Source: an uncultured Collinsella sp.
GTDB lineage: Bacteria > Actinomycetota > Coriobacteriia > Coriobacteriales > Coriobacteriaceae
Reading direction: 5' to 3'
DNA length: 5,040 bases
Assembly (NCBI GenBank): GCA_958439775.1
Contig: CAUBWQ010000096.1
Span: forward strand, 1 to 5,040
A program made the translations under genes and the position numbers. Positions 1 through 5,040 of the stretch are shown here, one piece after another. The notes below the pieces were generated by a model that saw only the letters and a program-made list of their open reading frames with translations, was not told the origin of the DNA and made no database searches. Every line of letters starts with the position of its first letter. The stretch's first letter is position 1.

Positions 1-6
1 AAGGAG
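1..6 (+). promoter_or_regulatory. Shine-Dalgarno of acpP
   Basis: AAGGAG lies 7 bases before the ATG at 14 and is a strong match to the 16S rRNA anti-SD. It is the first thing in the window, so the promoter and leader of the operon cannot be assessed. A strong site fits the high amounts of acyl carrier protein that cells usually need. Confidence 0.85.
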
Positions 7-13
7 AACTACC

Positions 14-250
14 ATGGCAGATCAGAAGACCTTCGAGCGCGTTTGCGACGTTATCCGCGAGACCGCCGGTCTTGACGATGTCGAGATGAAGCCCGAGTCC
101 ACGCTCGAGGAGATTGGTCTCGACAGCCTGGGCACCGTCGAGATCCTCGTTGCCGTCGAGGACGAGTTTGGCATCCAGCTCGATACCGAGGAGAACCCCA
201 AGACGGTCGGCGAGTTCGCCGATACGGTCGAGGCGGCATTGGAGAAGTAG
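14..250 (+). CDS. acpP: Acyl carrier protein (ACP)
   Basis: This is the small acidic carrier that holds growing acyl chains as thioesters on a 4'-phosphopantetheine arm and shuttles them between the soluble enzymes of type II fatty acid synthesis in the cytoplasm. The 78-residue length is normal for the family. The modification site is Ser38 in the motif GLDSLGTVEI (residues 35-44), at the start of the acidic helix II (VEILVAVEDEFGI) that docks onto partner enzymes. Asp and Glu dominate the sequence and no cysteine lies near the site. The position two after the serine is Gly40, where E. coli ACP has Asp. The next gene, fabK, starts 2 bases after the TAG stop, and its Shine-Dalgarno lies inside the last acpP codons, so the two are probably translationally coupled. 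A phosphopantetheinyl transferase (AcpS) is needed but not seen here. Identification is secure from motif, length and neighbours. Confidence 0.97.
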   Translation: MADQKTFERVCDVIRETAGLDDVEMKPESTLEEIGLDSLGTVEILVAVEDEFGIQLDTEENPKTVGEFADTVEAALEK

Positions 251-252
251 AG

Positions 253-1197
253 ATGCTCAAGACTCCTCTCTGCGATCTGCTCGGCATCGAAAAGCCCGTG
301 TTCCAGGGCGGTATGGCCTGGATTGCCGATGCCTCGCTGGCGTCCGCAGTGTCCGAGGCGGGTGGCTTAGGCATCATCGCGGCCATGAACGCCGACGCCA
401 ACTGGCTTCGCGACCAGATTCATGAGCTGCGCGCCAAGACGGATAAGCCCTTTGGCGTCAACGTCATGCTCATGAGCCCGTTTGCCGACGAGGTCGCGCA
501 GGTCGTGATTGACGAGCGAGTGCCGGTCGTCGTGACGGGCGCCGGCAATCCCGCCAAGTACATGAAGGCGTGGAACGAGGCGGGCATCAAGGTCATCCCG
601 GTCGTTGCCTCGGTGGCGCTGGCGCGCCTCGTGGCACGTCGTGGAGCCACGGCGGTTGTTGCCGAGGGTACCGAATCGGGCGGCCATATTGGCGAGACCT
701 CGACGATGGCACTGGTGCCGCAGGTCGTCGATGCGGTTGACATTCCCGTCGTGGCCGCCGGCGGTATTGCCGACGGCCGCGGCGTGGCGGCCGCCTTTAT
801 GCTGGGCGCCGAAGGCGTGCAAGTGGGTACGCGCTTTCTGGTCGCAGACGAGTGCACCGTCTCGGAGCAGTACAAAGAGATGGTCCTGAAGGCCAACGAC
901 ACTTCGACGCGTGCGACCGGTCGCTCGACGGGACATCCAGTGCGCGCCCTCAAGAGCCCCTTCACCAACGCCTATGCCAAGAGCGAGGGTTCCGGCGCGA
1001 GTGCCGAGGAGCTCGGTGCTATGGGAACCGGTGCGCTGCGTAAGGCCGCCAAGGACGGCAACTACGAAGAGGGTTCGTTTTTGTGTGGACAGATTGCCGG
1101 CATGGTCAACGAGCGCCAGAGCGCACGCGAAATCGTTGACGACCTGGTCGATGGCGCCGAGCACGTCCTGAAGGGTGCGTGCGCATGGGTGGCGTAG
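253..1197 (+). CDS. fabK: Enoyl-ACP reductase II (FabK, FMN-dependent)
   Basis: FabK carries out the last reduction of each elongation cycle, turning trans-2-enoyl-ACP into acyl-ACP with NAD(P)H through bound FMN. The 314-residue protein is a single TIM-barrel flavoprotein, close to the 324 residues of pneumococcal FabK. Visible marks are the N-terminal QGGMAWIA flavin-contact segment (18-25), GAGNP (96-100), ESGGHIGE (141-148) with His145 matching the catalytic His144 of S. pneumoniae FabK, and the FMN phosphate-binding region AAGGIADGRG (168-177) followed by GVQVGTRF (188-195). Nitronate monooxygenases share this fold, but the GGHIGE form and the place between acpP and fabD favour FabK. The start at 253 has a GGAG at 241-244 with an 8-base spacer. 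The 3' end overlaps fabD. FabK is unrelated to the short-chain-dehydrogenase reductase FabI, and known FabK enzymes are insensitive to triclosan. Confidence 0.95.
   Translation: MLKTPLCDLLGIEKPVFQGGMAWIADASLASAVSEAGGLGIIAAMNADANWLRDQIHELRAKTDKPFGVNVMLMSPFADEVAQVVIDERVPVVVTGAGNPAKYMKAWNEAGIKVIPVVASVALARLVARRGATAVVAEGTESGGHIGETSTMALVPQVVDAVDIPVVAAGGIADGRGVAAAFMLGAEGVQVGTRFLVADECTVSEQYKEMVLKANDTSTRATGRSTGHPVRALKSPFTNAYAKSEGSGASAEELGAMGTGALRKAAKDGNYEEGSFLCGQIAGMVNERQSAREIVDDLVDGAEHVLKGACAWVA
1170..1175 (+). promoter_or_regulatory. Shine-Dalgarno deciding the fabD start
   Basis: GAAGGG sits inside the last codons of fabK. It lies 9 bases before ATG 1185 but only 3 bases before the upstream in-frame GTG at 1179. 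The spacing therefore favours ATG 1185 as the fabD start. Confidence 0.6.
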
Positions 1198-2111
1198 CGT
1201 TTTTGTTTGCCGGCCAGGGTGCCCAGCACCCCGCGATGGGCGTCGACTTGATCGAGACATCGCCGGCGGCTGCCGAGGTGTTCGCCATTGCCGATGAGGT
1301 GCGCCCGGGGACGAGCGAGCAGTGCCGGAGCGCCTCCAAGGAGGAGCTCTCGCAGACCGAGAACACGCAGCCTTGCGTGTTCGTGCACGACTTGGCTGTC
1401 GCCGTCGCCCTGCGCGAGCGCGGCGTGGTGCCTGCCGCCTGTGCGGGATTCTCGCTGGGCGAGGTCGCTGCACTCACCTTTGCGGGGGCATTCGATACGC
1501 GAGCGGGTTTTGAGCTCGTGTGTGAGCGCGCGGCATTGATGGCCACGGCGGCCGAGCGTCACCCCGGCGGCATGCGCGCCGTCATCAAACTTGATGCTGC
1601 GCAAGTCGAGAACCTGGCTGCGCAGGCCGGCGAGGACTGCTGGCCGGTCAACTACAACAGTCCCCAGCAGACGGTTGTGGCCGGAGCGCCCGATGCGCTG
1701 CAGACCCTCGACGTCCTAGTAAAAGAGGCTGGCGGCCGCGCCATGAAGGTCGCGGTGTCGGGTGCATTTCATAGCCCCTATATGGCCGAGGCGGCCTGTG
1801 GCCTTGCCGCATATATTGAGGCCGGTCACGCGCCGTCCCCGTTGCTCATTCCTGTTTTGGCAAATATGACAGCGGCGCCCTATCCGGCGGACCCCCAGAC
1901 GGCATCGGAGGTGCTGGCCAACCAGGTGAGTCATGCCGTGCGCTGGGTCGACACGCTGCATGCTCTGCAGGATCAAGGCATCGACACATTTATTGAGCTC
2001 GGCCCCGGCAAAACGCTGTCGGGCCTGGTCAAGCGTACGCTGAGCGACGTTCGTGTGTATTCGTGCGAAACGGTCGAGCAGGTCGCAGCTATTGCCGACG
2101 AGCTCGCATAG
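1185..2111 (+). CDS. fabD: Malonyl-CoA:ACP transacylase (FabD)
   Basis: FabD moves malonyl from CoA to holo-ACP, supplying the two-carbon extender for FabF. From ATG 1185 the protein has 308 residues, as in E. coli FabD. It begins MGGVAFLFAGQGAQ, the family's N-terminal GQGxQ signature (oxyanion loop). The nucleophile is Ser90 in GFSLGE (88-93). Arg115 in the CERAALM segment fits the malonate-carboxylate-binding arginine, His196 in GAFHSPYM (193-200) is the catalytic histidine, and Gln247 precedes the VRW segment as in homologues. The C-terminal ELGPGKTLSGLVKR is also typical. The residue before Ser90 is Phe89, where E. coli has His. An in-frame GTG at 1179 would add two residues (M-R), but Shine-Dalgarno spacing supports ATG 1185. 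The start overlaps the fabK end by 13 bases in another frame, suggesting coupled translation. A 30-base gap separates it from fabG. Confidence 0.95.
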   Translation: MGGVAFLFAGQGAQHPAMGVDLIETSPAAAEVFAIADEVRPGTSEQCRSASKEELSQTENTQPCVFVHDLAVAVALRERGVVPAACAGFSLGEVAALTFAGAFDTRAGFELVCERAALMATAAERHPGGMRAVIKLDAAQVENLAAQAGEDCWPVNYNSPQQTVVAGAPDALQTLDVLVKEAGGRAMKVAVSGAFHSPYMAEAACGLAAYIEAGHAPSPLLIPVLANMTAAPYPADPQTASEVLANQVSHAVRWVDTLHALQDQGIDTFIELGPGKTLSGLVKRTLSDVRVYSCETVEQVAAIADELA

Positions 2112-2141
2112 TTCACAGGGCTGTAACCCGAAAGGAATGAC

Positions 2142-2915
2142 ATGGGCAACTTGAACAACGGCGCGCTCGAGCGCAACGACTCACGTCGCGTGGCGCTTGT
2201 CACGGGCGGCTCGCGCGGCATCGGTCGCGCTTGTGCCGTGGGCCTGGCGGAGGACGGCTTTGATATCGCCGTCGTCTATGCCGGCAGCGTCGATGCGGCG
2301 CGCGAGACGTGCGACGCCTGCGAGGCGGCTGGCGCCACGGCGCGCTCATATCAATGTGACGTGGCCGACCCCGCTGCCGTCAACGCGTGCGTGGAAGCGG
2401 TCCTCAACGACTTTGGCTCCATTTGGGCGCTCGTCAACAACGCTGGCATCACCCGCGATGGCCTGCTCATGCGCATGGGCGATGACGCCTTCGATCGCGT
2501 GCTCGATGTCAATCTTAAAGGAACGTTTAACACGACGCGCGCGCTCACCAAGACCTTTATGCGCCAGCGCGGCGGTTGCGTCATCAACATGAGCTCGGTT
2601 GTGGGCCTGATGGGCAATGCCGGGCAGGCCAACTACGCTGCCTCTAAGGCGGGCGTGATCGGCCTGACCAAGGCGGTAGCGCGCGAGCTTGCGCCCCGCG
2701 GCGTACGAGTGAACGCGGTCGCCCCCGGGTTTGTCGAGACCGATATGACGGCAAAGCTCTCTGAGAAGGTGCGTGCGGCCACCGAGGACCAGATTCCCCT
2801 TAAGCGCATGGCGTGCCCCGAGGAGGTGGCCGGCGTGGTGCGCTTTTTAGCGAGCGATGCGGCTGCCTACATTACGGGCGAAGTCATACGCGTCGACGGC
2901 GGAATGGCGATGTAG
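2142..2915 (+). CDS. fabG: 3-oxoacyl-ACP reductase (FabG)
   Basis: FabG reduces 3-ketoacyl-ACP to 3-hydroxyacyl-ACP with NADPH and belongs to the classical short-chain dehydrogenases (Rossmann fold, usually a tetramer). In its 257 residues the cofactor motif is TGGSRGIG (21-28), then CDVAD (72-76) and NNAG (99-102). The catalytic tetrad is Asn124, Ser152, Tyr165 and Lys169, with the FabG-typical stretch GNAGQANYAASKAG (158-171). The C-terminal half has RVNAVAPGFVETDM (189-202) and ends near VDGG. The start is ATG 2142, preceded by AAAGGA at 2131-2136 with a 5-base spacer. This gives about ten more N-terminal residues than E. coli FabG before VALVTGG; the extra part is polar (rich in Asn and Arg) and has no signal-peptide character. 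FabG-like SDRs are numerous, but the position between fabD and fabF makes this the fatty acid synthesis enzyme. It lies 30 bases after fabD and 39 before fabF. Confidence 0.95.
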   Translation: MGNLNNGALERNDSRRVALVTGGSRGIGRACAVGLAEDGFDIAVVYAGSVDAARETCDACEAAGATARSYQCDVADPAAVNACVEAVLNDFGSIWALVNNAGITRDGLLMRMGDDAFDRVLDVNLKGTFNTTRALTKTFMRQRGGCVINMSSVVGLMGNAGQANYAASKAGVIGLTKAVARELAPRGVRVNAVAPGFVETDMTAKLSEKVRAATEDQIPLKRMACPEEVAGVVRFLASDAAAYITGEVIRVDGGMAM

Positions 2916-2918
2916 AAA

Positions 2919-2940
2919 CCAGGGCCGAAGAACGGCTTGG
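2919..2940 (+). other. Small imperfect inverted repeat in the fabG-fabF gap
   Basis: GCCG (2924-2927) and CGGC (2933-2936) flank an AAGAA loop. The stem can extend by two G-U pairs and, past a bulged A, two C-G pairs. No T-run follows, so it is not an intrinsic terminator. It lies just upstream of the fabF Shine-Dalgarno. It may be chance in GC-rich DNA. Confidence 0.25.
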
Positions 2941-2942
2941 AT

Positions 2943-2948
2943 GAGGAG
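2943..2948 (+). promoter_or_regulatory. Shine-Dalgarno deciding the fabF start
   Basis: GAGGAG is 6 bases before ATG 2955 and only 3 before the adjacent ATG 2952. It lies downstream of the in-frame TTG at 2937, so TTG 2937 cannot be the start served by this site. ATG 2955 is preferred. Confidence 0.65.
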
Positions 2949-2954
2949 ACCATG

Positions 2955-4202
2955 ATGGAACAGAGAGTTGCAATCACCGGCATAGGTGCCGTATCGCCGC
3001 TCGGCAACACCGCGCTTGCCACCTGGGCGGCAATGTGCGCTGGCACGTGCGGCATCGGCCCGATTACGCACTTCGATACCGATGCGTTTGCCGTCAAGGT
3101 AGCGGCCGAGGTCAAGGGCTTTGACGGCAACGAGTACTTTGGCAAGCGTGATGCAAAGCATCTGGACCCCTGCGTTCAGTTTGCGATGGCGGCTTCGGAC
3201 GAGGCCATGCGCGATGCGGGCTTTGATGTCGAAGGCGCCATCGATCGAGAGCGCCTGGGCGTCTACGTGGGCTCGGGCGTGGGCGGCATGACGACGCTCG
3301 TCGACAACGTCCATACGATTGCCGAACGTGGGCCCCGCCGCGCATCGCCCTATATGATCGCGATGATGATCCCCAACATGGCATCGGGCAATATCGCAAT
3401 TCGCCACAAGGCAAAGGGCCCGACCCTGCCCGTGGTGACCGCGTGCGCAACCTCGGCCCATGCGGTGGGCGAGGCGTTCCGCGCCATCAAGCACGGCTAT
3501 GCCGACGCGATCCTCGCGGGCGGCGCCGAGGCTGCAATTATCCCCGATGCCGTTGCGGGCTTTACGTCCTGCCGTGCATTGACCACCAACCCCGATCCCG
3601 CGACGGCCTGCCGTCCGTTCGATGCAGACCGCGACGGCTTTGTGATGGGCGAGGGCGCCTGCGTGCTCGTGCTCGAGAGCATGGAACATGCGCAGGCGCG
3701 CGGTGCGCACATTTATGCCGAGGTCGTGGGCTACGGCAACACCGATGATGCCTATCACATCACGAGTCCTGATCCCGAGGCTGCCGGCATTGCCCGCGCG
3801 ATATCGCTGGCGGTGACCGAGGGCGACGTCAGGCCTTCCGAGGGTCTCTACATCAATGCTCACGGCACATCGACCAAGCTCAACGATTCGTCCGAGACGG
3901 CGGGCATTAAGCGTGCGCTCGGCGAGGACGCGGCGCGCGCCGCGCACGTCTCGTCGACTAAGTCGATGACCGGCCACATGATCGGTGCCACGGGCGCCAT
4001 CGAGGTCATGGCCTGCGCCATGGCGCTCGAGCAGGGCGTGGTGCCGCCGACCATTAACTACCGCACGCCCGATCCCGCCTGCGATCTTGACTACACGCCC
4101 AATCGCGCAGTTCGCGCCGACCTTACCTGGGCGCTTTCGACCAACCTAGGCTTTGGCGGGCACAACGCCGCCATCGCGCTGCGTAGATATACGAGGAGCT
4201 AG
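2955..4202 (+). CDS. fabF: 3-oxoacyl-ACP synthase II (FabF)
   Basis: FabF is the elongating condensing enzyme. It takes an acyl chain from ACP onto its active cysteine and condenses it with malonyl-ACP, releasing CO2. From ATG 2955 it has 415 residues (E. coli FabF has 413) and begins MEQRVAITGIGAVSPLG, the standard thiolase-fold opening. The Cys-His-His triad is Cys164 in VTACATS (161-167), His303 in NAHGTST (301-307) and His341 in KSMTGHMIGA (336-345), with Lys336 also conserved. Phe400 in GFGG (399-402) matches the gating phenylalanine of E. coli FabF, and Thr270 in HITSPDP fits the FabF rather than FabB subtype. Position 398 is Leu where E. coli has Phe. ATG 2952 or TTG 2937 would add one or six residues with worse Shine-Dalgarno placement. 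accB follows after 3 bases, with its Shine-Dalgarno inside the end of fabF. Confidence 0.96.
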   Translation: MEQRVAITGIGAVSPLGNTALATWAAMCAGTCGIGPITHFDTDAFAVKVAAEVKGFDGNEYFGKRDAKHLDPCVQFAMAASDEAMRDAGFDVEGAIDRERLGVYVGSGVGGMTTLVDNVHTIAERGPRRASPYMIAMMIPNMASGNIAIRHKAKGPTLPVVTACATSAHAVGEAFRAIKHGYADAILAGGAEAAIIPDAVAGFTSCRALTTNPDPATACRPFDADRDGFVMGEGACVLVLESMEHAQARGAHIYAEVVGYGNTDDAYHITSPDPEAAGIARAISLAVTEGDVRPSEGLYINAHGTSTKLNDSSETAGIKRALGEDAARAAHVSSTKSMTGHMIGATGAIEVMACAMALEQGVVPPTINYRTPDPACDLDYTPNRAVRADLTWALSTNLGFGGHNAAIALRRYTRS

Positions 4203-4205
4203 AGC

Positions 4206-4679
4206 ATGGATTCCAAAAGACTTGCCGAGATAGCCGATGTTATGGAGGACCGCGGCCTCACGCGCGTGCGCGTTGAGGAGCCCGATGGCACCGCGGTCGA
4301 ACTCGAGCGCGCGAGCGCCGCACAGCCGGTTGCCGTGCCCATGCCCATGCCGAGCGCTATGGCCGCTCCAGTTGCAGCTCCCACAGTCGCGCCTGCCGCA
4401 CCGGAGCCCGCCGCGCAGACACCTGCCGCCGCACCGGAGCCCAAGGGCACCGAGGTGACCGCTCCCATGGTCGGCGTTTTCTATGCTGCCCCGGCGCCGG
4501 GCGACGAGCCGTTTGTGCACGTGGGCTCTAAGGTCAAGGCCGGCGAGACCCTCTGCATTATCGAGGCCATGAAGGTTCTCAACGAGGTGACGGCCGAGGC
4601 AGACGGCGAGGTGCTCGAGATCTGCGTGGCCGACGGCGACCTCGTGGAGTTTGGCAGCTGCCTCATGAGGATCGGATAG
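4206..4679 (+). CDS. accB: Biotin carboxyl carrier protein of acetyl-CoA carboxylase (AccB/BCCP)
   Basis: AccB carries covalently bound biotin between biotin carboxylase (AccC) and the carboxyltransferase (AccA-AccD), which together make malonyl-CoA. The 157 residues fall into three parts. Residues 1-36 are the conserved N-terminal segment (GLTRVRVEEPDG and following). Residues 37-80 are a flexible Ala/Pro-rich linker. Residues 84-157 are the biotinyl domain, starting VTAPMVGVFY, with biotin expected on Lys123 in IEAMKVLNEV (119-128). A thumb-like stretch of about eight residues (APAPGDEP, 95-102), typical of acetyl-CoA carboxylase BCCPs, is present. The linker contains a short in-frame DNA repeat. 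The ATG at 4206 has GGAG at 4195-4198 with a 7-base spacer and starts 3 bases after fabF. Lying inside the fab operon links malonyl-CoA supply to chain elongation. A biotin ligase (BirA) is needed and not in view. Confidence 0.96.
   Translation: MDSKRLAEIADVMEDRGLTRVRVEEPDGTAVELERASAAQPVAVPMPMPSAMAAPVAAPTVAPAAPEPAAQTPAAAPEPKGTEVTAPMVGVFYAAPAPGDEPFVHVGSKVKAGETLCIIEAMKVLNEVTAEADGEVLEICVADGDLVEFGSCLMRIG
4395..4442 (+). repeat. 15-bp in-frame direct repeat in the accB linker
   Basis: GCCGCACCGGAGCCC occurs at 4395-4409 and again at 4428-4442, 33 bases (11 codons) apart. Both copies encode Ala-Ala-Pro-Glu-Pro (residues 64-68 and 75-79) in the Ala/Pro-rich linker. Such linkers vary in length between species, and small duplications like this are a likely route. 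Confidence 0.7.
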
Positions 4680-4684
4680 GTGAT
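4678..4684 (+). promoter_or_regulatory. Shine-Dalgarno of fabZ
   Basis: AGGTGAT overlaps the accB stop codon and lies 4 bases before ATG 4689. It matches the 3' half of the extended consensus (AAGGAGGTGAT) rather than the usual GGAG core used by the other genes here. Confidence 0.5.
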
Positions 4685-4688
4685 ATCC

Positions 4689-5040
4689 ATGAACAAAGAA
4701 GAGCTCAAGAAGCTGTTACCGCATCGCGAGCCGATGCTTTTGCTCGACGAAGCCGAGCTGGTGGGCGACGAGGCCCACGGCAAGATCACGATTACGGGCG
4801 ACGAATACTTTTTGCAGGGGCATTTTCCGGGAAACCCGGTGGTCCCCGGCGTGATCCAGTGCGAGATGCTCGCCCAAAACTGCTGCGTGTTGCTGATGGG
4901 CGATGAGGAGGCGCGCGGCGCGACGCCGTTCTACACGAGTCTGGACAAGGTGCGCTTTAAGCGTCCGGTGTGCCCGGGCGATACGGTGGATCTGGTGTGC
5001 TCCATCACGCGTGCGCGCGGGCCGTTCCGCTTTGCGACGG
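4689..5040 (+). CDS. fabZ: 3-hydroxyacyl-ACP dehydratase (FabZ), 3' end outside the window
   Basis: FabZ removes water from 3-hydroxyacyl-ACP to give trans-2-enoyl-ACP, the substrate of FabK. The frame from ATG 4689 stays open to the window edge and gives 117 residues; the family is usually about 140-150, so roughly the last 25-30 are missing from view. It starts MNKEELKKLLPHREPMLLLD, with the family's LPHRxP motif at 10-14. The hot-dog fold core QGHFPGNPVVPGV (43-55) carries the catalytic His45, and Glu59 in QCEMLAQ (57-63) is the second catalytic residue, contributed across the dimer. FKRPVCPGD (90-98) is also diagnostic. The Glu in QCEMLAQ and the lack of FabA features make it FabZ rather than the isomerising FabA. 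Two adjacent cysteines (65-66) follow the catalytic helix. It begins 9 bases after accB. By comparison with streptococcal clusters accC may follow. Confidence 0.95.
   Translation, partial: MNKEELKKLLPHREPMLLLDEAELVGDEAHGKITITGDEYFLQGHFPGNPVVPGVIQCEMLAQNCCVLLMGDEEARGATPFYTSLDKVRFKRPVCPGDTVDLVCSITRARGPFRFAT

Noticed and set aside
253..1197. Nitronate monooxygenase instead of FabK
   Set aside because: The fold is shared, but the ESGGHIGE motif around His145 and the position between acpP and fabD fit FabK better.
367..1473. Minus-strand open frame of 368 codons opposite fabK and fabD
   Set aside because: The predicted protein is rich in Arg, His and Gly with no recognisable domain, and it crosses two well-supported plus-strand genes. 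Long antisense frames are expected when third codon positions are GC-rich.
2112..2141. Possible promoter or terminator in the fabD-fabG gap
   Set aside because: The 30 bases hold only a weak GGG/CCC pairing and the fabG ribosome site. There is no T-run and no convincing -35/-10 pair, so it reads as an ordinary intra-operon spacer.
2847..3977. Minus-strand open frame of 376 codons opposite fabF and the end of fabG
   Set aside because: Same composition artefact. FabF on the plus strand has its full Cys-His-His triad and family length, and the minus frame shows no family motif.
4199..4468. Minus-strand frame with Gly/Ala-rich low-complexity protein opposite accB
   Set aside because: It mirrors the Ala/Pro-rich linker of AccB, which gives Gly/Ala-rich sequence on the other strand. 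There is no domain support.
248..4679. TAG codons as pyrrolysine or other recoded sense codons
   Set aside because: Each TAG falls at the normal C-terminus of its family and is followed within 39 bases, or overlapped, by the next gene's start.

Overview
The window is one compact run of type II (dissociated) fatty acid synthesis genes, all on the + strand: acpP, fabK, fabD, fabG, fabF, accB, and the first 117 codons of fabZ, which runs off the right edge. It opens exactly on the Shine-Dalgarno sequence of acpP, so the promoter and any upstream genes lie outside. Gaps between genes are 2 to 39 bases, fabK and fabD overlap, and there is no gene-free stretch above 40 bases. No terminator, RNA gene, mobile element or CRISPR array is visible. 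The layout is that of a single polycistronic transcript.

The DNA is GC-rich, with G or C at most third codon positions. The order acpP-fabK-fabD-fabG-fabF-accB-fabZ is the order known from streptococci and related Firmicutes, where fabH (with a MarR-type regulator, FabT) lies upstream and accC-accD-accA follow. GC-rich DNA together with a FabK-type reductase and this order suggests an anaerobic gut-type actinobacterium of the Coriobacteriia (Collinsella/Olsenella-like). That is an inference from general knowledge; a GC-rich clostridial lineage is the main alternative.

Together the genes cover most of the elongation cycle. FabD loads malonyl onto holo-ACP. FabF condenses it with the growing acyl chain, FabG reduces the 3-keto group, FabZ dehydrates, and FabK reduces the enoyl double bond. 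AccB carries the biotin used by acetyl-CoA carboxylase to make the malonyl-CoA that FabD uses. Missing from view are the initiating synthase (FabH) and the other carboxylase subunits.

Every enzyme has its expected catalytic residues, so the cluster looks intact. I found no undescribed system. The points most worth a second look are that all six complete genes end in TAG, that FabD has a Phe in place of the usual His next to its nucleophile, and that a Firmicutes-type gene order occurs in GC-rich DNA. Three start codons (fabD, fabF and, less certainly, fabG) also need care.
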